Positions 43,488-52,293 of a stretch of DNA of 64,000 nucleotides are shown piece after piece. Location of the stretch: assembly GCF_023955655.1 (NCBI RefSeq), contig NZ_JAMXHT010000006.1:1-64000 (forward strand), read 5' to 3'. The notes beneath the pieces were generated by a model that was given only the letters and a program-made list of their open reading frames with translations, was not told the origin of the DNA and ran no database searches. The DNA comes from Ralstonia soli. GTDB lineage: Bacteria; Pseudomonadota; Gammaproteobacteria; Burkholderiales; Burkholderiaceae. The position numbers and the translations under genes were made by a program. Numbering within the stretch: position 1 is the first letter of the stretch; each line of letters starts with the position of its first letter.

Positions 43488-44387
43488 TTACTGCTTGGTG
43501 GGTTCTGCGTACACGCGCTTCGCAAACGTGGCGATCGCATCCGCCATCGCCTTGGGCTGTTCCGGGGCAAAGGCATGGCCGGCGTTCGGCACGACAACGA
43601 CGGTCACGCGATCGCCCAGCATCGATTTGAGAACCTGCGAGAAGCGGCGCGGCGCCACGGCATCATGTTCTGCCTGCAAGTCCAGGATCGGCGCGGTGCC
43701 GGCCGCAAAGTACGCATCCACAGGTGTCACGTTGCGAGCGTGGGACTCAGCCTCATGCGTCTCTTCGTGCCAGCCACCGAGCCACACGCGCGGGTCATTG
43801 CCGGGCGCGAAGAATGCCTTACGCAAGTATTCCAGGCGCTGCTCTTCCGAAAGATGCATATCACCCGCACCGTCGATGGCTTGGCGCATCTCGGCATTGA
43901 TCGGCTTTTCGGTCGAGCCCGGCGGCACCTTGCCGGCGGAAGCGGCAACCAAGACAACACCTCGCACCAGCTCGGGGCGATCCACGGCCACCATGCGTGC
44001 CGGGAAGTTGCCCCAGGCATGCCCGACCACAACTGCCGGCCCTTGCTTCTCATGCTCGATCACCGCAGCCACGTCTGCGGCAAAGGCGTGCATGTCCAGA
44101 TTGGTCATGGGCCCCTTGCTCTGACCGATACCGCGCGGCTCAGGGCGCAACACGCGGAAGCCATCGGCGACGAGCCGATCTGCGACCTGGTCGTAGTCGC
44201 GCCCCGAACGGCCCAGCGACGGCAGGATAACGATCAACGGCCCTTTGCCCTGCCGCATCACCTCGATCTGCACGTTGCTGTACTTGACCAGCTCACGATC
44301 AATCTGACCGGCATCCGTGGCTGCCAGTGCAGAAAAGGAAAGCATGACCGCAGCCAGTGCGGTACAGCCGTACTTGATCAATTTCAT
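43488..44387 (-). CDS. Exported alpha/beta hydrolase-fold protein lacking the nucleophile (paralogue 1)
   Basis: About 299 residues with a Sec signal peptide (MKLIKYGCTALAAVML, ending SALA-ATDAG); the start follows AAGGAGA. The oxyanion region is LIVILPSLGRSGRDYDQ. The elbow reads VVGHAWGNFPARM, with Ala where the nucleophilic Ser belongs. A histidine is kept in VPNAGHAFAPEQP. It is a tandem paralogue of the next gene, sharing the same elbow and the segment GIGQSKGPM. With no nucleophile it should not act as an ordinary esterase; a lyase, cofactor-free oxygenase or binding role is possible. Confidence 0.82.
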   Translation of the reverse strand: MKLIKYGCTALAAVMLSFSALAATDAGQIDRELVKYSNVQIEVMRQGKGPLIVILPSLGRSGRDYDQVADRLVADGFRVLRPEPRGIGQSKGPMTNLDMHAFAADVAAVIEHEKQGPAVVVGHAWGNFPARMVAVDRPELVRGVVLVAASAGKVPPGSTEKPINAEMRQAIDGAGDMHLSEEQRLEYLRKAFFAPGNDPRVWLGGWHEETHEAESHARNVTPVDAYFAAGTAPILDLQAEHDAVAPRRFSQVLKSMLGDRVTVVVVPNAGHAFAPEQPKAMADAIATFAKRVYAEPTKQ

Positions 44388-44457
44388 GATGTTCTCCTTG
44401 GTGTGGATAGGCATGCCGCGCGGATGCGTCGACCTGCGTGTTGTTGTGTTGACTGAA

Positions 44458-45339
44458 TCAGGACGCGCCCGCGTAGACACGTCGGGCGAAGCCCGCGATG
44501 GCGCGGCTCATCGCTGCGGGTTGCTCGGGCGCCATGGCGTGCCCGGCATTGGGAATCACCTCCACCGTCACGCGGTTGCCCAGCATGGGCTTGAACACGT
44601 TGGGCACGACCACGGCGTCGTACTGCGCCTGGAGATCGAGTATGGGCACCGTGCCGCCGGCAAAGTACGCATCCACAGATGTGACGTTGCGGGCGTGGGC
44701 CTGTGCATGGTGCGCATCGGGATACCAACCACCCAGCCAAGGCTTGGGGTCGTGGCCCGGAGCGAAGAACGCTTGACGCAGATATTCCAACCGCTTCGCC
44801 TCGGGCAGCGCGAGATTGCCGGAACCATCAATCGCCTCGCGCAGCCGGCCATAAGGCTTCTCGTTGGAACCGGCCGGCAGCTTGCCGGCCGAGGCTGCAG
44901 CCATGACGAGGCCGCGCACCAAGTCAGGCCGATCCACCGCCAGCATGCGCGCGGGCTGGCTGCCCCAGGCGTGCCCAACCACGACAACGGGGCCCGTCTT
45001 TTCCTGGTCGAGCACGGCAGCAACGTCGGCCGCAAACGCATGCATGTCGAGATTCGCCATCGGGCCCTTGCTCTGGCCAATGCCGCGCGGTTGCGGCCGC
45101 AGCACACGCAGCCCTTCAGCGGCCAGCAGACGCGCCACCTCGTCGTAGTCTTCAGCGCCGCGCCCAAGCGACGGCAGGATGACAACCGTCGGGCCACGCC
45201 CTTGGCTCAGGGTTTCGATCTGCACATCGCCGTGGCGCACGAGCGTCCGCTGTACTTCTGGACCGGTTTGCGTCGACGTGGCGCACGCGGACATCATCAG
45301 AATCAATGCGGCGCCAAGAACGTACTTCTGCAACGTCAT
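44458..45339 (-). CDS. Lipoprotein alpha/beta hydrolase-fold protein lacking the nucleophile (paralogue 2)
   Basis: About 293 residues with a lipoprotein signal (MTLQKYVLGAALILMMSAC). The residues after Cys (ATS) do not suggest inner-membrane retention. It closely matches the preceding paralogue. The oxyanion region is VVILPSLGRGAEDYDE, the elbow VVGHAWGSQPARM again has Ala at the nucleophile place, and the His is in IPNAGHAMAPEQP. The ribosome site AAGGAGA is at normal spacing. Two tandem copies with the same loss but conserved surroundings imply selection for a non-hydrolytic or altered function rather than decay. Confidence 0.82.
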   Translation of the reverse strand: MTLQKYVLGAALILMMSACATSTQTGPEVQRTLVRHGDVQIETLSQGRGPTVVILPSLGRGAEDYDEVARLLAAEGLRVLRPQPRGIGQSKGPMANLDMHAFAADVAAVLDQEKTGPVVVVGHAWGSQPARMLAVDRPDLVRGLVMAAASAGKLPAGSNEKPYGRLREAIDGSGNLALPEAKRLEYLRQAFFAPGHDPKPWLGGWYPDAHHAQAHARNVTSVDAYFAGGTVPILDLQAQYDAVVVPNVFKPMLGNRVTVEVIPNAGHAMAPEQPAAMSRAIAGFARRVYAGAS

Positions 45340-45452
45340 GGTGTCTCCTTTTTTCTCTCGGGACATGGCCCGGTTGTTATTGTTTCGGGCAACAGTGGCC
45401 CCTCGCGGCTGGCAACCAACCGCGATGCATCAGACAACGGCAGTGGATCGGG

Positions 45453-46250
45453 TTATTTAGCGGGAATCGGATCGAGCCCCGTCTGAACGAGCTTGGCAGC
45501 GACTCCCGGCGATTGCAGATACGTGATGAGACCTTCAGCGGCCTGGCGCTCCTTGGCATCCTTTGCCACGGCAACGGCGATCACGCTGGTTTTCTGCACC
45601 TCGGCGGGCAATGGGCCCACATACTGGATGCCGTCGAATGCGCGCAGCTCGCTGATCTGCTGCAAGCCCAGATCCGCCTCGCCCCGCTCAAGCGCCGAGC
45701 CGACCAGTTCCTTGCCCCGGATCAGCACGCTCTTGGCTTTCATTTGCTCGGCAATCCCGAGACGCGCGAACAGCGTGCCGGTGATGTAGGTACCGCTCGC
45801 CCCTTCGGAAAATGCCACCGACTTGGCCGCCAGCAACGTTTGGCGCAGATCGCCGACGGTCTGGATATTCGGCTTGGGCAAGCCCTTGCGCACTGCAACG
45901 CCCACGCCTGATGCCACCAGGTCAACGCGCGACTCCGGAATGAAGCGCCCTTGCTTCACTTGGTCCGTCAATGCGGCGCCGATCATGAAGCAGACGTCCA
46001 TCGGCTCGCCGTTCTTGATGCGCATCGGCAAGGCGTCTGGCGAGGTGCCATAGGACGGCCCCCACCCGATGATCAGATGGTTGCCCGACTGCTGCTCGTA
46101 CGCCGGGATGACCTTCTCAAAGGCTGCATGTAACGCGCCGGTCGCCAGCACGTGGATATCAGCGGCCCAGGCGCCACTGGTGGCGGCAATAAGCGGTATT
46201 GCACAGAGGCTGCGCACTGCAAAGCGGCGCATGGTGGAATGGAATGGCAT
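45453..46250 (-). CDS. ModA-like periplasmic substrate-binding protein (orphan)
   Basis: A 265-residue exported protein with a signal peptide cleaved near SGAWA-ADIHVLATGAL. The fold pattern is that of molybdate/sulfate-type binding proteins (SBP_bac_11): ALHAAFEKVIPAYEQQSGNH, PMDVCFMIGAALTDQVKQGR, SVAFSEGASGTYITGTL, GEADLGLQQISEL. No ABC permease or ATPase gene lies nearby. Such orphan ModA-like proteins often sit in catabolic operons next to amidohydrolases and MFS carriers. The ligand here may be an organic anion, and a sensing role is possible. Confidence 0.82.
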   Translation of the reverse strand: MPFHSTMRRFAVRSLCAIPLIAATSGAWAADIHVLATGALHAAFEKVIPAYEQQSGNHLIIGWGPSYGTSPDALPMRIKNGEPMDVCFMIGAALTDQVKQGRFIPESRVDLVASGVGVAVRKGLPKPNIQTVGDLRQTLLAAKSVAFSEGASGTYITGTLFARLGIAEQMKAKSVLIRGKELVGSALERGEADLGLQQISELRAFDGIQYVGPLPAEVQKTSVIAVAVAKDAKERQAAEGLITYLQSPGVAAKLVQTGLDPIPAK

Positions 46251-46300
46251 GTGTTGTCTCCTCGTTCGTTATTGGTGTGTGCGGGTGTGGGGTTGCAGGG

Positions 46301-47239
46301 CTAGACCGCCCCGCGTGTGTTCACGTACAGGGCATAGAGTGATGTGGTTGACGCCATGAACAAGCGATTGAGGTGTCGCCCGCCGAAGCACAGGTTCGCG
46401 CAGCGCTCCGGCAGTGCGATGTGACCGATGGCGGCGCCGTCGGAGGCGAACACGCGCACGCCATCAAGCTCCGCCGACCCTGTGCCCCAACCGCACCAGA
46501 GGTTGCCGTGCACATCGACGCGAAAGCCGTCTGGAGCACCGTCCGCCGCATCAATCAGCACACGGCGCTCGCCAAGCGCATTGCCGCCGACCACGTCGAA
46601 TGCCAGGATCTCGCGCGGCCGCGCACGCGATGCCACCACATACAACGTGCGCTCATCCGGCGAGAACGCCAATCCGTTGGGGCCGAGCACATCGTCGGCA
46701 ACACAGTCTAATCGTCCGCATGGGTCGATCCGGTAGATGCTGGCCGGCAACAGCGGCTCGGCAATCTGGCCCATGTAGTCGCTCACCAGGCCGAACGGCG
46801 GATCGGTAAACCACACTGCGCCGTCGCTGGCGACCACCACATCGTTGGGCGAATTCAGCGGCTTGCCTTCAAACTCGCTGGCCAGCACGGTGATGCTGCC
46901 GTCGTATTCCGTGCGCGTAACGCGGCGCTTGCCGTGCTCGCAGGCAATCAGGCGGCCTTGCCGGTCGCGCGTCAGGCCGTTGGCCTTGTCTGAGGGCGCG
47001 CGGTATGTCGCCACTACGCCGGAGGCCTCGTCCCAACGCAGGATGCGATCGTTGGGCAAGTCGGTCCAGTAGAGTGCCCCTGCGTCGCCAAACCAGACGG
47101 GGCCTTCGGCCCACCGGCAGCCGGTCCACAGGCGCTCGACCTTGGCGTGCGGCAAACGGTAGTGCTCAAAGCGTGAGTCCAGGATGCGCACGGCAGGGTC
47201 AGGCGTGCGCAGGCTGGGTTGCCACCCATCGTTGCTCAT
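46301..47239 (-). CDS. SMP-30/gluconolactonase family protein
   Basis: A 312-residue six-bladed beta-propeller lactonase. Family motifs are LWTGCRWAEGPVWFGDAG with the metal Glu, WTDLPNDRILRWDEASG, NSPNDVVVASDGAVWFTDPP with the metal Asn and Asp, and GPNGLAFSPDERTLYV with a further metal Asn/Asp region. These support Ca- or Zn-dependent hydrolysis of sugar or other lactones. It overlaps the MFS gene by 4 bases (ATGA). With a LigI-like amidohydrolase in the same run, module D contains two lactonase-type activities. Confidence 0.9.
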   Translation of the reverse strand: MSNDGWQPSLRTPDPAVRILDSRFEHYRLPHAKVERLWTGCRWAEGPVWFGDAGALYWTDLPNDRILRWDEASGVVATYRAPSDKANGLTRDRQGRLIACEHGKRRVTRTEYDGSITVLASEFEGKPLNSPNDVVVASDGAVWFTDPPFGLVSDYMGQIAEPLLPASIYRIDPCGRLDCVADDVLGPNGLAFSPDERTLYVVASRARPREILAFDVVGGNALGERRVLIDAADGAPDGFRVDVHGNLWCGWGTGSAELDGVRVFASDGAAIGHIALPERCANLCFGGRHLNRLFMASTTSLYALYVNTRGAV

Positions 47240-48537
47240 CGCTGGCCCTCCTTGACGCGGCTCAGCAGCACCAGAGAAAGCAACGTTGCGAGAACCAGCA
47301 TGGTGCCCATGCCGATCAGCCCCGCCTTGAACGAACCCGTTGCGTCTTTCAGCCAGCCCACCATGTACGGGCCAAACAACCCGCCGAGGCTGCCAACCGA
47401 GTTGATGAATGCGAGTCCGCCCGCAGCGGCCTGCTTATCCAGAAACGTAGCTGGAATGCTGTAGAAGCACGTGCGCACGGACGACAGCCCCACCACCGCC
47501 ACCGTCAACCCGAGCATCGCCGGCACCAGCGCATCGGACGCCACTGATGCAAAGAAGCCCAACGCCGCCACCGCACACGTGATCACCAGATGCAGAACAT
47601 AGCGCTGCGTGCGCGCCACCACGCGTGCCCAGCCAAGCATCACCAGCGCGCCAACGACATAGGGCAGCGCCGTGGCGAAGCCCACCTGCGTGTTCGACAA
47701 GTGATGCGTCTTGAGAATGGTCGGCATCCACACGCCAATGCCCAAAATGCCGATGATGTAGCTGAACAGGATGGCCGTCAGTAGCCAGACGCGTGCGTCC
47801 TTAAGCGCGGGCCCGAGGCGATGCTCGACAGCGGCGCTGCGCTCCCGCTCGATGGCCGACACCAGGGCGGCGCGCTCCTCCTCTGTCAGCCAAGTCGCGT
47901 TGTCGGGACGATCGGTCAGCATGCGCAGGCACAGCACGCCCAGCACGCAGGCCGGCAGCCCCTGCAGGATGAACAGCCATTGCCAGCCATGCAGCCCGAG
48001 CCAACCGTCCAGCTCCAGCATCGATACCGATAACGGCCCGCTGAACACCGACGACAACGGAATCGCAGCGAGGAACCAGCCCATCATGCGCGTGCGATAG
48101 CGCGACGGAAACCACAGCGTCAGATAGAAGATGACGCCCGGAAAGAACCCCGCCTCCCCAATGCCGGCGAGCAGGCGGATCGCCGCATAGCTGTTGGGGC
48201 CAACGGCCAAGCTTGTGCCCGCAGCAAACAGGCCCCACGTGATCATGATCCGCGCCAGCCAGCGACGCGCGCCGTAGCGATACAGCGCCAGGTTGCTCGG
48301 CACCTCGAACAGGCAATAGCCCACGTAGAAGATGCCTGCCGCCAGGCCAAACTGGGCGGCGCTCAAGCCCAGGTCGCGGTTCATGGTCAGTGCCGCGAAG
48401 CCGACGTTGGTCCGATCGAGGTAGTTGACGAAGTACGCGATTGCCAGCAGTGGCACGAGGCGCCACGCGGCCTTGCGACAGGCGCTTTGTTCAGCAGAGT
48501 GCCCTGCCTGGGCGGCATCGATAAACGTGGCTTGCAT
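47236..48537 (-). CDS. MFS anion:cation symporter (phthalate/tartrate/hexuronate permease-like)
   Basis: A 433-residue carrier with twelve predicted spans. It has NYLDRTNVGFAALTMNRDL in the first periplasmic region, a mid-loop FPSRYRTRMMGWF and the family segment GIGEAGFFPGVIFYLTLWFP typical of the ACS family. Members import organic anions such as phthalate, tartrate, galactarate or 4-hydroxyphenylacetate. It lies 9 bases after the LigI-like gene and is coupled to the SMP-30 gene. Together with DctA it gives module D two different carriers. Confidence 0.9.
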   Translation of the reverse strand: MQATFIDAAQAGHSAEQSACRKAAWRLVPLLAIAYFVNYLDRTNVGFAALTMNRDLGLSAAQFGLAAGIFYVGYCLFEVPSNLALYRYGARRWLARIMITWGLFAAGTSLAVGPNSYAAIRLLAGIGEAGFFPGVIFYLTLWFPSRYRTRMMGWFLAAIPLSSVFSGPLSVSMLELDGWLGLHGWQWLFILQGLPACVLGVLCLRMLTDRPDNATWLTEEERAALVSAIERERSAAVEHRLGPALKDARVWLLTAILFSYIIGILGIGVWMPTILKTHHLSNTQVGFATALPYVVGALVMLGWARVVARTQRYVLHLVITCAVAALGFFASVASDALVPAMLGLTVAVVGLSSVRTCFYSIPATFLDKQAAAGGLAFINSVGSLGGLFGPYMVGWLKDATGSFKAGLIGMGTMLVLATLLSLVLLSRVKEGQR

Positions 48538-48546
48538 GGCGATGCC

Positions 48547-49368
48547 TCAGAAATAGAGCCGTTGCGGGTTATGGACCAACACAGCTTCAGCTGCTTCGGC
48601 GCCGCAGGCTTCCTCCACGAACGCGAGCAGGCTGCTGTCGTCGGGCACGTCGCCCTTGATGTTGGGGTGCGGCCAGTCCGTGCCCCAGATGGCTCGCTCG
48701 GGCGCCGCTTGCATCAGGCGCCTGACCAGCGGCAGCGCGGCAGTCCACGGCGGCGCTGCGCCTTGCATCAGCCGGTCGACACCCGACAACTTGATCCACC
48801 GATTGTCTTGACGCAGATGACGCTCCAGCTCGCGCATGGCAGCTTCGTCCAGCGGGCGCGTCGCATCCTGACGGGCCATGTGGTCGATCACCAGCGGCAC
48901 GTCGAGGTCTTCCCACGCATCGAGCACCGGCAGAAGCTGATCCAGTTGCCCATGCAGCAACACATGCCAGTCCATCGGCCCGACGCGCTCGGCAAGCTCA
49001 CGCAAGCGGCCCAGATCACGATCGCCAGGCAGGTGGCCCATGAAGTTGAACCGGATGCCGCGCACACCGCCTTCGTCCAGCTCGCGCAGAGCGTCGTCAC
49101 TTGTGTTGTGGTCAACCAGCGCGACGCCGCGATAACGCCCTTGCGTCATGGCCAGCGCGGCCAGCAGCGCACGGTGATCGGACTGGTAGCACGCCGCCTG
49201 CACCAGCACGCCATGCTTGACACCCAGCTGCTCATGCAGTGCAAGCAGTTGCGTCATCGGCGCTTCCGCTGGGCGATACGAGGCGTCGGCCGGCAGCGGA
49301 AATGCATCCCATGGCCCGTAGATGTGCGTGTGGCAATCCCAGACGCCGCCGTTCAGGTTGCGTTGCAT
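48547..49368 (-). CDS. LigI-like amidohydrolase (COG3618), probable lactonase
   Basis: About 273 residues starting at MQRNLNGGVWDCHTHIYG, an ATG 2 bases past the SDR stop. The HxH metal motif is in DCHTHIYGPW. Others are VLVQAACYQSDHRALLAAL, GGVRGIRFNFMGHLPG, LVIDHMARQDA and WGTDWPHPNIK with the catalytic Asp. This is the 2-pyrone-4,6-dicarboxylate lactonase/galactarolactone isomerase group and is metal-independent in several members. It has no export signal, unlike the homologue at 42446-43408. It would open or isomerise a lactone intermediate in the cytoplasm. Confidence 0.87.
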   Translation of the reverse strand: MQRNLNGGVWDCHTHIYGPWDAFPLPADASYRPAEAPMTQLLALHEQLGVKHGVLVQAACYQSDHRALLAALAMTQGRYRGVALVDHNTSDDALRELDEGGVRGIRFNFMGHLPGDRDLGRLRELAERVGPMDWHVLLHGQLDQLLPVLDAWEDLDVPLVIDHMARQDATRPLDEAAMRELERHLRQDNRWIKLSGVDRLMQGAAPPWTAALPLVRRLMQAAPERAIWGTDWPHPNIKGDVPDDSSLLAFVEEACGAEAAEAVLVHNPQRLYF

Positions 49369-49370
49369 GA

Positions 49371-50204
49371 TCAGTCGCACCGAGCCGTCATGCCACCATC
49401 GACCACGACTTCAGTGCCGGTGACAAAGCGCGCTTCATCGGAAGCGAGGAACAACGCGGCATGCGCGGTATCACGCCCGTCACCCATGAAGCCAAGCGGA
49501 ATGCGCGCGAGGCGGCTTTCCAGCAGTTTGTCGACATCACCACCCGAACGCTGGCCAGCCAGGCGCACTTCCACCATGGGCGTATGCAACTGGCCCGGCA
49601 CCACGGTGTTCACGCGAATGCCCTTCTTTGCGTACTCGACTGCCACCACCTTGGAGAGCTGAATCACACCGGCCTTGCAAGCGGCGTAGGCCACCTGCGC
49701 CGAGCCCGTCCAGCGGATGCCGGACGTGGACGCTGTATTGACGATGGCACCGCTGCCCTGCGCTTCCATCACGGGCAGCACGTGCTTGCAGGTGAGGTAC
49801 ACGCTCTTGAGGTTGAATGCGACCTGCGCATCCCACTTGTCTTCCGGCAACGCCACGGGGCCGCCGGCAGCGGAGCCGCCAACGTTGTTCACCAGGATAT
49901 CGACGCGACCGTATTGCTCAACGCAGGCATCGACCATGCCCTTGACGGCCGTGGTGTCAGTCACGTCGCAGGTGTACGGGGTGACCTCACCACCGGCCTC
50001 GCGCACGCGGCGCAGCGTTTCTTCCATGGCATCAAGGCTCTTGTCGACGGCGAATACGCGCGCCCCCGCCATCGCAAACAGCACAGCCACAGCGCGGCCG
50101 TTACCCCAGCCCGGGCCAACGCAGCCCGCGCCGGTCACAATGGCCACCTTGCCTGCCAGACGGCCCGCGGCCGTGGCTTGTTCAAATTCAGTCGTTGCTT
50201 CCAC
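49371..50204 (-). CDS. SDR-family dehydrogenase (module D)
   Basis: A 277-residue short-chain dehydrogenase starting at GTG. The glycine motif is extended (VTGAGCVGPGWGNGRAVAV, where most have TGxxxGxG), Asp follows beta-2 (VFAVDKSLD), which favours NAD, and NNVGGSAAGG replaces NNAG. The catalytic Ser is in NTASTSGIRW and the YxxxK in YAACKAGVI. The insertion in the first motif is seen in a subgroup of Burkholderiales SDRs. It precedes the LigI-like gene by 2 bases. A dehydrogenation that yields the lactone substrate of the neighbour is a reasonable guess. Confidence 0.87.
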   Translation of the reverse strand: MEATTEFEQATAAGRLAGKVAIVTGAGCVGPGWGNGRAVAVLFAMAGARVFAVDKSLDAMEETLRRVREAGGEVTPYTCDVTDTTAVKGMVDACVEQYGRVDILVNNVGGSAAGGPVALPEDKWDAQVAFNLKSVYLTCKHVLPVMEAQGSGAIVNTASTSGIRWTGSAQVAYAACKAGVIQLSKVVAVEYAKKGIRVNTVVPGQLHTPMVEVRLAGQRSGGDVDKLLESRLARIPLGFMGDGRDTAHAALFLASDEARFVTGTEVVVDGGMTARCD

Positions 50205-50222
50205 AGTGAATTCCCTGTTGCT

Positions 50223-50783
50223 TTATTGCAGTTGCGTCGGCAGTTCCGGCGTCGCACCGGCCGGCGCGGGCACGTTGAATGCCTTGATGGTCATGGAGAT
50301 GAGCGTGTAGTAGCCGGCAATGCCGACCAGATCGACCACGCCGTCCTGCCCGATGGTGTCAACGAGTTCGGCGTACAGATCGTCGTCCACCTCGCGCTTT
50401 GCATGCAGTTGCGTGAGGAAAGCGAAGACGAGCGCCTCGTCGCGCTGCTCGAACGCTGGGTTCATGCCATCACGAATGGCGTCGATCACACTGGGCGACA
50501 CTCCGGCTTCCAGAGCGAAAGGCTTGTGCGCGGCCCACTCGTATTCCGCCAGCCAGTAGCGGCCCATGAAGAGGATGGCCAGCTCGGACAGACGCGGCGG
50601 CAGGCTGCTGTCGTAGCGGCAGTAGCGTCCGAGCGCCTGTGCGCGGTCAGCCAGCAATGGGCGGTGGAGCCAGACAGCGAGCGGGCCTCGCACACCCTTG
50701 CGGGGGCCATTGGCAATGGCGTCGTAGACGGCGCGCTGATCTGCGTCCAGCGCATCAGGATTGAGGGCGGGAATGCGTTGCAT
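50223..50783 (-). CDS. Carboxymuconolactone-decarboxylase-like (CMD/AhpD fold) protein
   Basis: About 186 residues starting at MQRIPALNPDALDADQ; the frame stays open upstream only as an antisense overlap of DctA. The helical CMD core includes LPPRLSELAILFMGRYW and EYEWAAHKPFALEAGVSPSV, with the conserved Glu and His. The AhpD CxxC pair is absent, so this is not a peroxidase-type member. True CMD decarboxylates a muconolactone, but many such proteins have unknown roles. It lies 12 bases after the carrier gene and 18 before the SDR. Confidence 0.83.
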   Translation of the reverse strand: MQRIPALNPDALDADQRAVYDAIANGPRKGVRGPLAVWLHRPLLADRAQALGRYCRYDSSLPPRLSELAILFMGRYWLAEYEWAAHKPFALEAGVSPSVIDAIRDGMNPAFEQRDEALVFAFLTQLHAKREVDDDLYAELVDTIGQDGVVDLVGIAGYYTLISMTIKAFNVPAPAGATPELPTQLQ

Positions 50784-50794
50784 GTTGGTGTTGC

Positions 50795-52111
50795 TCAATG
50801 AGTGAGTGCGTCTTGCGCGACCGCAGCCTGTGCAGCCGGTTTTTGCAGCTTGAGGAGAGAAGAACGGGCGTGGCCACCGGTCTCGCGATGGAAGGCTTCG
50901 GCGTCGAACGCACCTTCCCAGCGCGCGATGGCGAACACCGCCACGGTGTTGCCCACCACGTTGACGAGCGCTGTGGCGATGGCCATCACGCGGTCGATGC
51001 CGAATAGCAGGCCCAGCCCAGCCACCGGCAGCGAACGCACCGATTGCAGCGTAGCCGCCAGCTTGACGAACGCGCCACCGGCAACAGTGGTGCCGCCCTT
51101 GGAGGTCAAGCTGAGGATCGCCAGCAACCCCAATTGCTGCCACAGCGAGAACGGCGTGTCCGTCGCCTGCGCGATGAAGCCCACGGCAATGGCCATGTAG
51201 ATCGAGGTGCCATCCAGGTTGAAGCTGTAGCCGGCGGGCAGCACGAAACCGACCACGGCTTCATCGCAACCTGCGCGTTGCAGCTTCTCCACCAGACGCG
51301 GGAAGGCCACCTCGCTTGATGCTGTGCCGAAGATCAGCAGCATCTCGTCGCGAATCAGCTTGAGTACGCTGAAGTACGGCAGGCCGATCATCCAGCTGAT
51401 CGAGCTGAGGATGCCGAATACGAACAGCAGCGACGCGGCGTAATACAGCACGATGACCTTGAGCAGATACAGCAGCGTCACGCCGCCATAACTGCCCACG
51501 GCCGCTGCCATGGCGCCAAACGCACCCAGCGGAGCGAGCTTCATGATGAAGCCGAGCATGCGGAACAGCACCTTCTGCGCTTCATCCATGCCGCGCAGCA
51601 GGACGGAGTCCGGCCCCACCGACAGGTTCAGTGCCAGGCCCGCCAGGATCGAGATGATCAGCACCTGCACGATGTCGCCCTTGGCAAACGCATCGACCAG
51701 CGTGTGCGGAATCAGGCTGAGCAGGTAATTGACGGCAGAGATGCCGCCGGCATTGCTCGTGGCCTTCACCGCATCGGCGCTTTCCGCGAGGTTGGTGGCG
51801 TGCAGCCCCACCCCAGGCTCGAACACGTTGACGAGCACAAAGCCCAGCACCATGGCCACCGTGCTGACTACTTCGAAGTACACCAACGACTTCACGCCCA
51901 TGCGGCCCAGCATTCGCAGGTCACGCACATGGGCCAGCCCCTGCACCAGCGTGCAGAAGATGATGGGCGCCAGCATCATCTTGAGCAGCGCAATGAACGC
52001 TTGCCCGATGGGCTTCATGGCGACGGCCCACTGCGGCGCAGCGATGCCAAGGACAACCGCACACGCCAGGCCGATCAAGACCTGCACATGCAGCTTCTTC
52101 AGATGTTTCAT
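50795..52111 (-). CDS. Dicarboxylate:cation symporter, DctA family
   Basis: About 438 residues starting at MKHLKKLHVQVLIG after AGGAGA. DAACS-family motifs are present: FIALLKMMLAPIIFCTLVQG, a serine-rich hairpin region replaced by LIFGTASSEVAFPRL, FVLPAGYSFNLDGTSIYM and SKGGTTVAGGAFVKLAATL, plus the family substrate segment GIDRVMAIATALVNVVGN. It imports C4-dicarboxylates or related acids with protons. It is the first gene of the run divergent from the LysR at 52374, so its substrate or product probably feeds module D. Confidence 0.92.
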   Translation of the reverse strand: MKHLKKLHVQVLIGLACAVVLGIAAPQWAVAMKPIGQAFIALLKMMLAPIIFCTLVQGLAHVRDLRMLGRMGVKSLVYFEVVSTVAMVLGFVLVNVFEPGVGLHATNLAESADAVKATSNAGGISAVNYLLSLIPHTLVDAFAKGDIVQVLIISILAGLALNLSVGPDSVLLRGMDEAQKVLFRMLGFIMKLAPLGAFGAMAAAVGSYGGVTLLYLLKVIVLYYAASLLFVFGILSSISWMIGLPYFSVLKLIRDEMLLIFGTASSEVAFPRLVEKLQRAGCDEAVVGFVLPAGYSFNLDGTSIYMAIAVGFIAQATDTPFSLWQQLGLLAILSLTSKGGTTVAGGAFVKLAATLQSVRSLPVAGLGLLFGIDRVMAIATALVNVVGNTVAVFAIARWEGAFDAEAFHRETGGHARSSLLKLQKPAAQAAVAQDALTH

Positions 52112-52293
52112 GGTGTCTCCTGCGTCCAATCGTTCAGGGCTCTGCCGTTACCACCGGGCACCTGCTTGCTGGACTTGTATTGCTTGAATTGCTTGAAAAG
52201 TCGGTCGTCACTGGGGCGTGAACGCCATTGGCAGATGATGCCTACGGGCGGGCCGTCTCCTGTACGAGTTCGGTGATTTATTATTTATGGAAA

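Noticed and set aside
48487-49662. A 391-codon plus-strand frame across the LigI-like and SDR genes
   Set aside because: It is antisense to two well-supported genes, has His/Arg/Gln-rich composition typical of the opposite strand of GC-rich coding DNA, and has no ribosome site or domain.
49461-50801. A 446-codon plus-strand frame opposite the SDR and CMD-like genes
   Set aside because: Antisense artefact with biased composition and no recognisable product.
50784-51143. N-terminal extension of the CMD-like gene
   Set aside because: It lies antisense-like within the DctA gene on the same strand in another frame and shows no CMD homology.
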